A stretch of 64,000 nt of DNA from Elymus sibiricus (GCA_039707655.1 CM077668.1:67473086-67537085), one strand, 5' to 3'. Numbered from the stretch's first letter, positions 21,641 to 32,729 are shown. A program made the numbers and translations. Notes: generated by a model from the letters alone, not told the origin.

Positions 21641-23842
21641 TAACACTGGTCGTCTTTAATGCAGGGTGGTATTCCTATGGAGCGTCTCACTGGTCGCTCT
21701 CCTGACTACTCCGCTCTTCGTATGTTTGGATGCGTGTGTTATGTTCTTCTTGCTCCGCGAGAACGAACCAAGTTGACTGCTCAGTCCGTTGAGTGTGTTT
21801 TCCTTGGCTACAGTGATGAGCACAAGGGCTATCGGTGTTGGGATCCTGTTGGTCGCCGGCTCCGCATTTCGCGGGATGTGACGTTTGATGAGTCTCGTTC
21901 TTACTATCCGCGTCCCTCCTCATCGAGCTTTTCCGTGGAAGACATTTCCTTTCTTCTCCTTCCTGACACCTCTCCCTCTGTGCCTCCTGTTCTCCACTCT
22001 CCCTCGGTGAGTCCCCCTCCTCCACCGGTACCACCATCCCCTCCCTCCTCCTCCTCTCCCTCGTCTCCACCATCTCCTCCCTCCTACCCCTCTCCCTCGT
22101 CATCTCCCTCCCCACCCTCCTCCCCAGTCTTTCGCCCTCACTCCCCTTTTCCTCTCCACTACACTCGTCGTCCTCGTGCTGTGGATGATCCTTCTGATGT
22201 GCCCTCCACTTCCAGTGCTCCCCCGCTCACACCTACTCCGGTCCATCACCTCCGTGTTAGGCCTTGTCCCCCCCCTGATCGCTATTCTCCTGACCGGTAC
22301 GGCCTCTCTGTCGTTGCTGAGCCGACTTCCTATCAGGCTGCCCTGACCCAGCCTGAATGGCAGCTTGCGATGGCCCAGGAGCTTGCTGCCCTTGAGCGTT
22401 CTGGCACGTGGGATCTGGTTTCCCTCCCTTCTGGTGTTCGTCCCATCACATGCAAGTGGGTCTATAAGATTAAGACTCGCTCTGATGGTTCCCTTGAGCG
22501 CTACAAAGCTCGTCTTGTGGCTCGTGGTTTTCAGCAGGAACAGGGACGCGATTATGATGAGACATTCGCTCCTGTGGCCCACATGACCACTGTTCGCACT
22601 CTTCTTGCTGTCGCTTCTGTTCGTCATTGGTCTGTCTCTCAGCTTGACGTCCAGAACGCTTTTCTCAATGGTGAGTTGCGTGAGGAGGTCTATATGCAGC
22701 CACCCCCAGGGTACTCTGTTCCTGATGGTATGGTCTGCCGTCTTCGCCGCTCTCTCTATGGTCTTAAACAGGCCCCTCGTGCCTGGTTTGAGCGGTTCGC
22801 CTCTGTCGTCACTGCCGCGGGCTTCTCGCCCAGTGATCATGATCCCGCCTTGTTCGTTCACACGTCTCCTCGTGGTCGGACTCTTCTCCTTCTCTATGTT
22901 GATGACATGATCATCACTGGTGACGACTCTGACTACATTGCCTTTGTTAAGGCTCGCCTTCGCGACCAGTTCCTCATGACTGATCTTGGTCCTCTTCGCT
23001 ACTTTCTTGGGATTGAGATCTCCTCGACCTCTGATGGCTTCTTCATCTCCCAGGAGAAATATATTCAGGATCTTCTTGATCGCGCCGCTCTTGGCGATGA
23101 GCGCACTGTTGTGACTCCTATGGAGCTCAACGTTCAGCTCCGTGCTTCTGACGGTGATCCTCTTCCTAATCCCACTCGCTACCGTCACCTCGTTGGGAGC
23201 CTTGTCTACCTTGCTGTTACGCGTCCTGACATCTCCTACCCTGTCCACATCCTCAGTCAGTTCGTTTCAGCCCCCACCTCTGTCCACTATAGTCACCTCC
23301 TCCGTGTTCTACGATATCTTCGTGGCACGATCTCTCATCGCCTTTTCTTTCCCCGCTCCAGCTCTCTCGAGCTCCAGGCCTACTCTGATGCTACATGGGC
23401 TAGTGATCCCTCTGATCGACGCTCGCTGTCTGCTTTCTGCGTTTTTCTTGGTGGTTCTCTCATTGCCTGGAAGACAAAGAAGCAGACTGCAGTTTCTCGC
23501 TCGAGTACAGAGGCTGAGTTGCGAGCGATGGCTATGCTGACGGCTGAGGTGATCTGGTTACGATGGTTACTTGAGGACTTTGGTGTGACTGCTGCTACAT
23601 CGACCCCCTTATTGTCAGACAGTACCGGTGCTCTCAGTATTGCTCGTGACCCGGTGAAGCATGAGCTCACCAAGCACATCGGTGTGGATGCCCACTTTGT
23701 GCGTGCTGCAGTGCAGGATCAGACTCTCGCACTTCACTATGTGCCCTCTGAGTTACAGTTGGCGGACTTCTTCACGAAGGCACAGACTCGAGCGCAGCAT
23801 GCCTTTTTTCTCTCCAAACTCAGTGTTGTTGATCCACCATGA
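21641..23842 (+). CDS. Copia integrase tail, reverse transcriptase and RNase H
   Basis: The frame is open from just upstream of the ATG at 21659 and begins inside integrase ([19 protein letters not shown], then [14 protein letters not shown]). A Pro/Ser-rich linker (~21960-22150) precedes RT ([33 protein letters not shown], catalytic YVDD at ~22897) and RNase H ([36 protein letters not shown]). It ends LSVVDPP just before the purine tract. There are no internal stops or frameshifts. It lacks its own start signal because the 5' half of the polyprotein is inverted. Confidence 0.95.
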
Positions 23843-23855
23843 GTTTGAGGGGGGG
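23841..23855 (+). promoter_or_regulatory. Polypurine tract of the Copia element
   Basis: GAGTTTGAGGGGGGG directly abuts the TGTTAG of the 3' LTR and overlaps the end of the pol frame. It primes plus-strand synthesis in this class. Confidence 0.85.
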
Positions 23856-24024
23856 TGTTAGATGTGTGTGTTGAGGTGTGTTGGGCGGTACTACCGCTTG
23901 GTGTAGCCGGTACTACCGCCCGAGCGGTAGTACCGCTCAGGAGTGCGGTACTACCGCTTATACTGTAATCTTGTATATGTTCTGGCCTTTGGCCCCTGTG
24001 AATGTTAGTTGCTCATTCCTAACA
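23856..24024 (+). repeat. 3' LTR of the Copia element
   Basis: It has the same length and, by eye, the same sequence as the 5' LTR. It is followed by the GACAA duplication and then the resumed GRAS 3' flank (TACCTGAAAGGCTGG). Confidence 0.95.
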
Positions 24025-24204
24025 GACAATACCTGAAAGGCTGGAATCCTGAGCTGAGGGACTCCTTTTGCACGTCTTCAGCTAACCAACAGTTCACCCT
24101 GTCTCTCTAGGTTTCTCTAGGCTGGTTGTCGGTGTGAACAACTTCGACTTCTGTTCATGCGGTTAGCGAGCACCACTGCCATTGCTGGTGTACAAGATTA
24201 CCGT

Positions 24205-25063
24205 GACTAAGTTGGGTGATCACTAGATAACCATGATGAGATTCCTTCACCCATGTACTGATTATCATCAAAAGAGCATCAACCCTCATGACCATATGGC
24301 AGAAAACAACCAGAGGCAGCAATATATAGCAGGTAGCAAAACTCCATGGAATCCATCAGCCTCCAAAATCAGAGCACTGTTGTGACCTTGCCGTATCTGC
24401 AACATTGCTATATCAGCACCATGGAAAGGACATCCAGTTCTGCACTGTGCTTTGTGGTGCTCCGCAAAATATGCCTCTTTACATCTGAATCTTGTGCAAG
24501 AACACATAGGAAGTAGCAACACCAACAGCACAATAACATATGAAAATGGAGTGGGCTTTAAGTACCTCCTCAGCCATGTTAGAGAGCAATAATTCCTGCA
24601 AGTTCACACTACCATTTTCCAAGCTATCCCAATCTAATATCCATGCAATTTCCCATTGAGTAGGCTTAAAAGCAGACTGAATAAATTGTCCGGCAAGAAA
24701 GGAGAAAATCCAAACGTGAAGATAACCATCATGCAGTAGCCCCATTTTAAAAGAGCACAAAGCATATGCGAGATGGTAACACGTTCAACAACGAAGAATG
24801 CACTCATAGCGATGCTGCCATGCCCAGCTTGAGACGCAAGGACAAGTATTTTCATCATGGACGTCGGGTCCAACCAGTGAAGGCTAGAATATCGATGTGT
24901 AGACAACATCTTCAAAAAAGTAACGACGTGCGTTGCTTCAGTGTCCGACCCACAAAGGTCATATCATGGATTTTCACCCCAAGTATGCAGCACAATGTCC
25001 TATGTCAATGACAGATCTTCCTAGAACATTTTTCTTAACACGTAAAACGTTTATATACATAGG
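24205..25063. other. Spacer between the duplicated GRAS units; unidentified open frames on the minus strand
   Basis: This segment has no partner inside the window; a partner could lie upstream of base 1. On the minus strand, overlapping frames of 81-93 codons (24286-24915) include hydrophobic stretches, but they change frame repeatedly and match no family I recognise. I do not call a gene. Confidence 0.4.
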
Positions 25064-25714
25064 TATCCTATGCAATATATACCACATAACGTCATATGTT
25101 TGATTCCACCGAGCAACAGTGTAAGCACGATAAAAAGAAATCCATCCATAAGCACGAGCAAGCAACAGTGCGCATCAAGCACTCTTCTCTGCACACATGT
25201 GGCTTGCTTCTCCTTCAACCCATGTCAAAATCAAGCTGTGATCTGCAGCTCGGAAGCCAGTGGGAGGGTGACGAAGTCCGGTCGAGTGCGACGAGGCTGG
25301 TGACAACCCTCGGACGACAGCGAACCGAGCGACACTGCCACCAAGCGACTAGTTCCACACGACAACAAGCCTTGAAATTACATGCATAGGAGCCGTACAA
25401 AACTATTTTTAGCATCCTTGGAGCCAAGAGGACTTGAAGAGACAAAGACCTGGCTGAGGATCCAAGGCTCCAGCTTCCACAACTGCAATAAACAAATCCC
25501 CTTCCTTCACTCTTAATTGGCGTTTCACACAGTTCATTAGCCTCCGAAATGCCGCCTGGGCCTATCTGCAAAATCCTGTTTGTTTTTGTCTCCGGCATCC
25601 GTACAGGTCATCGATGAATTCCATCACTACTATCAATGCCCGTACCTCGGCGAACTCACCAGTGGCTCACATAAAACAGGCATGCCCTTCTTGCTTCCCT
25701 CAGCACAACTGAAA

Positions 25715-25723
25715 TATATAAAG
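25715..25723 (+). promoter_or_regulatory. TATA box of GRAS copy 2
   Basis: TATATAAAG lies about 155 bp upstream of the inferred 5' UTR splice donor, followed by a pyrimidine-rich start region (CTCTTCTTCTCTCC). Copy 1 differs at the sixth base. Confidence 0.65.
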
Positions 25724-25870
25724 CCGCTCTTCTTCTCTCCGCCGACAGACAGACGCACCCCTTGGCTTGCTATTCATCTCTAGTCTAAATATCAGGGGCA
25801 ACCAGCCAGTCCTGCGAATTCTAGCGTCTGTGGAATTTTTTTTTGTGATCCCTGCAGGCAATAATCAATG

Positions 25871-26472
25871 GTAAGTCCCTCTTCTCAGTTTTGCTGATCA
25901 GTGTCTTAACATGTCCATCATCTGAGATACTTCTTAAGTAGCGTGATGTCTGGTTAAGATTTTTCCATAGCCATGAACTGTTACTGTGGTTTCTATCACA
26001 GTAAGTCGTATATAATCCTGTTTAAGTTCTCAAAAATTGCTATCACCCACTGTAACTCCGGCCAGAAATGGCGCTTTTGAGGAGTACATTCATGTGGGGA
26101 TCCCCGACCCAGGTGTTTGTTACAATAGAAATATTGCTATCACTGCAATAAATCCCAGGAAAGATGTCAATGCCTTCCATATCATTATTTTTCAGAACGG
26201 AGGCAAAAGATTTGCCTCATCGATTAATTAAGCAGAAGAGAATTGCCTCGTTGGTTAATTAAGCAGAAGAGAATTGCCTAGTTAATTAATGAAAAACTGG
26301 GTGAAAACTGGTACAAACAGACCACTTGCGGACTACTCCTAAAGCATAAAACCACACAATGTCTTACATATTAATTAATTTGGGAATATTTCGTGTATTC
26401 CAGCTTCCTCCTTTTGTTCTTCTGACATTCACATACTTAATTAATCAACTGTTCATACTGCATTTGATCCAG
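25871..26472 (+). other. Inferred 5' UTR intron of GRAS copy 2
   Basis: The donor is ATG/GTAAGTCC and the acceptor TTTGATCCAG. Both sites are kept in copy 1 (14232-14775). Placement of an intron in the 5' UTR is common in LISCL-type GRAS genes. A 12-codon upstream ORF (26477-26515) begins just after the acceptor. Confidence 0.6.
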
Positions 26473-26516
26473 GAAAATGTGGAGCAAAGGGCAGTCAGAC
26501 ACACTGCAAAGATAGT

Positions 26517-28715
26517 ATGAATGAGTGTTTCATAAAATCAATCATGGGTACGAGCGGAAAGCCCAGCTTGGCTGATTTTCATGGCATCATGGCAAACACG
26601 GCTGGCTGCAACGCCTATTGTTCTCACGAGCTCATCGAGTCAAGTACCGCCAGGTACAATGGTTCAGAGTTTGTTTTGCATCCACCAACCCCTACGAGCT
26701 ACTATCCTGCACTATCAATTGTTTCCAACAAGATTGGTCCCCAATTCTACAGAGTCAGCTGCGATAACACATCAGCTGGTTGGCGCCTAATCAGTGTGGC
26801 GGAGCACCAAAAGACCGACTCGGATATAACTCTCAGCCACATAGAACAGATGTTGATGCAGGACACCGATGACAGGGTCAGAGCACCTCATGGAGAGACT
26901 GCCATTAGAACTATGGAGGAGCCCTTCTATGAACTTCTTGGACAAAAGTACCCTGTTTTTCCTGGCTTGCTACCACTTTGTGGTTGTGATCGCCTCAAGA
27001 ACCTAAATGGCGGTGTCGGTAGGCTTAATAATGGACAGTTATGCAATAATTGCTCTGTAAATATCAGCTCAGATAACTATCACTCCAACGACAGCTCACA
27101 AGCTTCTCAGGCGCCATGGACTTTATCCACCATTGTTGGAGAGGCGATACAATTCCCTCTGGGTGTTGAAAGAATGGGAATTGGTTTGAACATCAATGGC
27201 CTTTCCATTACCAAAAATCCTAGCCCAGATAGTCATTCACCTCATATGAATGATAAAGACACAATCAAGCAGGCACCATTTCATGATCGAGGCCGAAAAG
27301 TTTTTCCAGGAGTAGAAGAGCTTGATTTCTTAGAAGGAAGGAGAAACAAGCAGATTGCTATTTTCTCCGATGAGCCGATCCGAAATGAGGCGTTCGACAA
27401 GGTTCTACTTTGCTTTGAGCATAATAAGCCCGTGGATGAAGGTATTATTTTGCAGCGAACCATGGCGGATAAATCCACAAAGTATCCACAGAAAGAACAA
27501 AGAAGAAAACCAGCTAGGCAAGCGACGAGAGGTAAAACACGAAAGAAGAAAGAGGTGGTGGATCTCAGAAGTCTCCTTATCCATTGCGCAGAAGCAGTAT
27601 CTGTGAACAACCGTACCATAGCAAGTGACATACTTAAAAGCATAAGACAACATTGTTCACCAAGTGGGGATGATACCCAGAGGCTAGCCTTTTACCTAGC
27701 AGATTGCCTAGAGATAAGATTGTCTGGAAGCGGGAGTCAGGTAAACCAGAAGGTCATCACTACACCAACGAATGCAGCACATATTCTGAAGCTATTCCAT
27801 CTGTGTTTCACAGTTTGTCCTTACTTGAGGTCATCATATTACCTCTCAAACAAGACAATCCTTGATGTCTCAAAGGGAAAACCACGAGTGCACATTATTG
27901 ATTTTGGCATTTTCTATGGTTTTCAGTGGCCATCATTATTGAAACAATTTGCAAATAGAGAAGGTGGGCCGCCTAAGCTTCGGATTACAGGTATAGAGCT
28001 ACCCATGCCAGGTTTCCGGCCAGATGAAATGAATAAGAACACACGGCTACGATTAATTGAATATGCCAACATATTCCAAGTACCTCTTGAATACCGACAG
28101 ATTTCATCAAAATGGGAATCCATCTCCATCGAAGAATTGAACATTGACAAAGATGAAGTGCTTGTGGTCAATTGCATACTCCGAATGAAGAATATTGGTG
28201 ATGAGACAATATCCATAGATAGCGCCAGGAATAGGGTGCTCAATACCATAAGGATGATGAAGCCGACAGTTTTCATACACGGAGTTGTTAACGGATCTTA
28301 TAACACCCCCTTCTTTTTATCACGTTTTAAAGAAGTCATGTACCACTACACTTCAATGTTTGATATGCTTGAGAAAACTACTCCACGAGATAACGAGACA
28401 AGAATGATCCTAGAGAGGGATATATATAAATATGCAATTCTTAATGCCATTGCATGTGAAGGATCAGAAAGGATTGAGAGGCCAGAGAGTTACAAGAAAT
28501 GGAATGTAAGAAGCATCAGGGCCAGGTTTGAGCAGCTCCCACTGAATCCAACCATTGTTAAAGGGATACAATATATGGTGAGACAGATTTATCACAAAGA
28601 GTTTTTTGTCGACGAAGAAGACCAATGCCTAGTGTTGGGATGGAAGGGAAGGATACTCTACGCATTATCCACATGGAAGCCACGTGAGTGCGGCGACGAA
28701 AACGATCAATACTGA
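26517..28715 (+). CDS. GRAS family transcription factor, LISCL/SCL9-14-33 type, copy 2 (complete)
   Basis: This is a 732-residue single-exon protein. The N-terminal half carries SYYPALSIVSNKIGPQF (61-77) and the acidic EEPFYELLGQKYPVFPGLLP motif of LISCL proteins. The GRAS domain runs from about residue 340 to 725, with LHRI (RSLLIHCAEAVSVNN), VHIIDFGIFYGFQWPSLL (~457), LHRII, a PFYRE-like segment (FFLSRFKEVMYHY), a conserved RIERPESYKKW block and SAW (LGWKGRILYALSTWKP). It is predicted to act in the nucleus as a transcriptional regulator. The start at 26517 is first in frame; MGTSGKP at 26544 is an alternative. No stop or frameshift was seen. It is about 90% alike to copy 1 by inspection and is likely the functional member of the pair. 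Confidence 0.95.
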   Translation: MNECFIKSIMGTSGKPSLADFHGIMANTAGCNAYCSHELIESSTARYNGSEFVLHPPTPTSYYPALSIVSNKIGPQFYRVSCDNTSAGWRLISVAEHQKTDSDITLSHIEQMLMQDTDDRVRAPHGETAIRTMEEPFYELLGQKYPVFPGLLPLCGCDRLKNLNGGVGRLNNGQLCNNCSVNISSDNYHSNDSSQASQAPWTLSTIVGEAIQFPLGVERMGIGLNINGLSITKNPSPDSHSPHMNDKDTIKQAPFHDRGRKVFPGVEELDFLEGRRNKQIAIFSDEPIRNEAFDKVLLCFEHNKPVDEGIILQRTMADKSTKYPQKEQRRKPARQATRGKTRKKKEVVDLRSLLIHCAEAVSVNNRTIASDILKSIRQHCSPSGDDTQRLAFYLADCLEIRLSGSGSQVNQKVITTPTNAAHILKLFHLCFTVCPYLRSSYYLSNKTILDVSKGKPRVHIIDFGIFYGFQWPSLLKQFANREGGPPKLRITGIELPMPGFRPDEMNKNTRLRLIEYANIFQVPLEYRQISSKWESISIEELNIDKDEVLVVNCILRMKNIGDETISIDSARNRVLNTIRMMKPTVFIHGVVNGSYNTPFFLSRFKEVMYHYTSMFDMLEKTTPRDNETRMILERDIYKYAILNAIACEGSERIERPESYKKWNVRSIRARFEQLPLNPTIVKGIQYMVRQIYHKEFFVDEEDQCLVLGWKGRILYALSTWKPRECGDENDQY

Positions 28716-29479
28716 AGGTATTTGCTGTTTCACAAAAAAGACAGAGGTTTGACAATTAAATCCACCAAAGTGACCGCCTGTGAGGTGCTGTCTCATCTCC
28801 CAAATGCCTTTGTTGCATTTGTACACTTGGTAATAACTGATACATTTTGGCACATTTGAATGCAGCCTACTATCTTGAATTTGTTTCAACATTTACATTT
28901 TTCTGTTGATCTAACAACAAATGATTATCTCCAATCTACTAATATCCTAAAAGTTTATGTTGATTGTCCAACAAACGGACAACAGTTGGTGGTATTTCTT
29001 TCGCCGCAACAGCAAGGCATGGCTAACACTTAGCAGTGGAAAAAAACAATCAAGCAAGGAATGACAGAATAGCTAACTTGATGAGAATACCTGAAAGGCT
29101 GAAATCCTGAACGAGGGATTTCTTCTGCACGTTTCAGGCTAATCGATAGTGCACCCTGCTCGCTTGGCTTCTCGAGCTTTGACTTCTGTTCCTGTGGTTC
29201 ACAAACACCACCGCCGTTACCAGTGTCCAAAATTACCGTAGGATTCTGCCCAACCGTTGCCGCCGAACAACTTGACGCCGATCTTGCACAAGATCTGCCT
29301 GTCGCTTGGAAACTTGCAGCAATGACGCCGTCAGCTCAAATCCTACCACTGAATTGCATCCTAGTTACCTCTGGTGGCAACCAGAGACGGAGCATGGAAG
29401 CATTGGGTGCAGATGACACCAATGGAATTTAGCCGATAAGTAGCGCTTTACAAGTACTCGGTCGCCTGAACCCAATAAA

Positions 29480-30075
29480 CAATCATAGCTGAAACCATCG
29501 ACTCCCTAACTGTCCCAAACGCCCGGACTGACTAGCACTCTCATATTCGGTCTAAATCTGGGGCGGATATGGGGACGCCCGGACACGCCCGCCATGTCGG
29601 ACTAACCGCTAGGGCCCGCGCCAATTCACTCATATCTGCCTCCCCTCCTTGCCCACCACCGGATGCCACCCAGTACGTCAAACTCCTCTGTATTTTCACC
29701 TTGCACTCTACATGTTCGATGAAATGTCCGAGCCGGTTTTTTATTCTTTTGCTCATTACTTGTATATCATAATGGATTCGTCGTGGAATCATGGCTAAAC
29801 GATGAGCTTGACGAATTCATATTCAACGATTTCATCGCTTCGTCGGATTCGGACGATGAGGATGCTGAAATGATGATGATGAGCATCCAAGAGGAGTTTG
29901 ATGATGATGATGAGGCTAAAATGATCAACGTGCATGTGTTTACGTGGATTTGATGTTTTAAAAATAGGGACCGTGCTTGCAAATGCCAAGACTTGATGCC
30001 CGTCCGGTCACTGTTCGAGGGCGCGTCCGCGGGCGTCTAAGGGCTCGGATTAGCTATCTGTGATTGTAGATGCTC
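29480..30075 (+). mobile_element. PIF/Harbinger-like remnant
   Basis: It contains GGGGCGGATATGGGGACGCC near the left and GCGCGTCCGCGGGCGTCTAA followed by TGTAGATGCTC at the right, a layout I associate with Triticeae Harbinger-derived elements. Inside, frame 29792-29953 encodes a short acidic peptide (DELDEFIFNDFIASSDSDDE) like the start of Harbinger transposases, with the upstream ATG out of frame. The rest of the transposase is absent. From 30076 to 30934 I see no gene. Confidence 0.5.
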
Positions 30076-30934
30076 TTAGCCCATGTATTCAGTGCAATAG
30101 TTGTGTAACAACCTAGTAAAACAAATCAATTTGGTCGCCCGCGGTTGACTAGCCACATGATCTTCAGATCGAGTTGCTTCACCGCCGCAATGAAAAGAAG
30201 AAGAAAAATCTAAATACTCTTGTATGCTTCATCACCCTCACGCTGACAGATGGCAGTGGCAAGTCGACAATTGTTGTTCAAAATATTGGTATCGTCTCTC
30301 TCCTCGCCCTCATTCTTGAAGCCGTCAGCGGCAAGCTGGCAAATGTTGTTCAAAATGTTTGTACGTGCGATAGCACACCCTCTCCCTCTTGTAGAAGTCT
30401 TATCCATCCCTAACTATCTAATTGCTTTTTTGCGTGTACTTTGATCTAGGTCATGGAACAACATTGTGCAAAAAGAACGGTCATTAGATCAAGATAATAA
30501 AGCAAGTACTTCAATGCTGCCCTTATACGCAAGAAAACAAATGTTGCTACTGCTAGTCCCACGGAGCATTTTATTCAGATAGACATTGATTTAGATTAAT
30601 TGTCATATTCCGACTAATCGAAAGGGAATTCTAGAATATAGAAAATCTCTTGATCAGGTAAGATTGAGATTAGGAGAAGAATTATGTGCTAATTATAACG
30701 TGAGGAGCTTACTGAAGCTAGCTGAGTTTTATCCATATGAGTTTTTATTCAGATAAACTGCATGATCTTGGTCCTGATCGAATTACCGTCTTGCTAGATT
30801 AATGGTCCAGGACATATAAGCATATGACTCTTTTCCTTTGGTCTATCAACCTGTAAAACTAGTACTATATTGCCGGTTTCCACGGAATTAATTAACAATT
30901 ACGTTTGGTCAATGATTGTTGTGGATAAGAAGTA

Positions 30935-31171
30935 CTCCCTCCATTCCACAATGTAGTGCGCCCGCGTTTCCCGAAATCTAAGTTTGACCATAAATTTAAC
31001 CAACGAGACCAACTGCGGCGGGAGCAAAAAATTATACCTCGGAGCCGTATCGAAATAGCAAATTCAGTGGTATAATTTTTGCTCCCGCCGCAGTCGGTCT
31101 CTTTGGTTAAATTTATGGTCAAACTTAGATCTCGAAAAGCGTGGGCGCCCTACATTGTGGAATGGAGGGAG
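30935..31171. mobile_element. Stowaway-type MITE, 237 bp
   Basis: The ends are CTCCCTCCATTCCACAATGT and the complement, flanked by TA. The two arms are nearly complementary over their whole length (GACCATAAATTTAACC arm). From 31172 to 32014 the sequence is AT-rich with no recognisable gene. Confidence 0.93.
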
Positions 31172-32014
31172 TATGTAAGAAAATGGGTGATCACTCCATG
31201 AGTGATTTTCTATAATTTGCTATCGAATAAGAGAAAAAAAATCTTTACAGTAATGATGATGTGACTGATCCTTTTAAAAAAAATGAAAGACAGAGAAACT
31301 TTGAAATGATAGTGAGTATATGCATGCTTCGCTTAATTGCACTTATTTATAACTTAAGATATACCACTACATAGTGTATTAGTTTTGAATGGGTCCAGAG
31401 CATCAATCATGATCGTTGGTATCCTCAATCTAACGGTAGAAAGCAATAGGAATCGCATGAACAGTACAGCTGCCTTTAATGTATTCTAGAACCATCGCGT
31501 TATAAAAAGGTGCATGCCGCTCAGGCCATGTTGCGGTCAGCAAAGGACGTGCTGTGTGGCTTGAGATGGGTCTAGAAAGAGAACAAGAGAGAGAAGAAAT
31601 CTAAATTAAACAATTAATGTATCTGGATCACACTGGTTATTTTCTTTGTTTTTTACAACTCTGTCACCAATCAATAGGAAGTACACTCTTCTGATATTTC
31701 ATTTTTACAACAATAATATTCCTTGTAGCATTCATACATAGAGCATATTATTTCGCATTTCCTTTTTGCAGCGTAGTCTAATGCTTTTTCGTGTCAACAA
31801 AAACACTTATGTTGACATGCATCACACGTGCGTGCATACTTGTATAACTTAAGAAATTAACATGTCATTTTTATTTCTTTACCAGGAATACCTAATCTAG
31901 CTGCCCATAAAACTACAAAGTTGTTGTTTGACTACTTTGTTTGAAACATGTAAAAGGGTTTTTACTTTTTCATTCAACCGATATTTATTCACCATGTAGT
32001 TATTATATGTGGTA

Positions 32015-32100
32015 CTCCTGCTGATTCATAATAATTGTCACAGTTTTGAACTATTCAACCTTAGCACAAAACTGCGATACTTATTTTATATCGGAGGGAG
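32015..32100. mobile_element. Degenerate Stowaway-type MITE
   Basis: The right end TATATCGGAGGGAG is well kept and the left end CTCCTGCTGATTCATAATAA is decayed. It is flanked by TA on both sides. Confidence 0.7.
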
Positions 32101-32539
32101 TATGATATTTCGGGTTCCTTATGTTGTCTTTTGAGTGTTAGTGTTAGGGGGGGTAGGCATATAACCCGAAAACCGATCTACCAAACCGAGCTAACCGGCA
32201 CCGAATCCGAATTGACCGGAACCGAGGACTTCGGTACTATGATCGGTTCACAGTTGTGGAAAACCGAACTTAGTTCCGTGGATTCGGGTTTAACCTGCGA
32301 GTACCTGAATAGACCGAAGACCGAGCAATAATAGAGCCCCGGCGGTCGCTGCTCATTCCCCCCCAAAGTAGGCAACTAAGGCAAGTTCGTTCAATCTGAC
32401 CCATCGCTACCGCCGTGACATTTGCTATTTGATTCTACTTTCTCCGCATCCTCTCTTCCCAATCCCATCGCATCCCGGAGTTTCCAGCCCTTCCTAGTGT
32501 TCCCGTATGGCTGCATGCTCGAGTCCTTTATATAACGCA

Positions 32540-32729
32540 ATGGCCACCCCGGGCAACGGCAGTGAGTCACTCACCGGAGACGAGGATCTTCAAACCCTAG
32601 CAGGCTCGCCGAAGATGTATCCATAGGAGCGCCGCCGGAAGCTCAAGCAGCGTTTGTTGTGCAGCCGCCTGCTGATTCTCCGCACCTGAAGAATAATGAC
32701 GGGTCGACGGCCACGGACGCCCCAACAAC
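32540..32729 (+). pseudogene. Possible hAT transposase 5' exon remnant
   Basis: An ATG-led frame (MATPGNGSESLTGDEDLQ) shifts once and continues as IGAPPEAQAAFVVQPPADS, then reaches a GTAAAT splice donor. The composition (acidic start, Pro-rich spacer) resembles exons upstream of the BED finger in grass hAT transposases, but no catalytic part follows because CACTA D starts 40 bp further on. This is an inference from position. Confidence 0.35.

Larger units (their letters stand above)
18800..24024 (+). mobile_element. Ty1/Copia LTR retrotransposon with inverted internal half
   Basis: Two 169 bp LTRs (TGTTAG...CTAACA) that I read as identical are flanked by the 5 bp duplication GACAA (18795-18799 and 24025-24029). 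A Met-tRNA type primer site (TGGTATCAGATGC) follows the left LTR and a purine tract (GAGTTTGAGGGGGGG) precedes the right LTR. All Copia domains are present, but gag, protease and most of integrase are on the minus strand (19264-21423), while the integrase tail, RT and RNase H are on the plus strand (from about 21640). Identical LTRs imply a recent insertion. Confidence 0.97.
1..24204 (+). repeat. Tandem duplicated GRAS unit, copy 1 (TE-riddled)
   Basis: The non-transposon parts (1-526, 1725-1787, 14001-17151, 18677-18799, 24030-24204) align collinearly with 25064-29239. They cover the 5' flank, 5' UTR, GRAS coding region and 3' flank. Removing the four insertions recognised here leaves about 4.0 kb, against 4.18 kb for copy 2. 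The 5' limit may lie upstream of the window. Short indels separate the copies; the largest seen is a 77 bp coding deletion in this copy. Confidence 0.9.
25064..29239 (+). repeat. Tandem duplicated GRAS unit, copy 2 (largely insertion-free)
   Basis: This matches copy 1 from its first base and loses similarity just after 29239. It contains none of the large transposons found in copy 1, so it serves as a natural empty-site reference for them. The promoter, 5' UTR intron, single coding exon and 3' flank are contiguous here. Confidence 0.9.

Noticed and set aside
22100..23248. 382-codon minus-strand open frame across the Copia RT
   Set aside because: Antisense shadow of the RT/RNase H coding region; its product is basic, matches no family, and the plus frame carries all catalytic motifs.
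26616..26692. Possibility that the 77 bp present in GRAS copy 2 and absent from copy 1 is an intron
   Set aside because: No GT-AG borders at these positions, the reading frame of copy 2 is continuous through it, and 77 is not a multiple of three; a deletion in copy 1 is simpler.
29767..29989. Ser-rich minus-strand frames
   Set aside because: Antisense of the acidic GATGATGATGAG-coding stretch of the Harbinger-like remnant.
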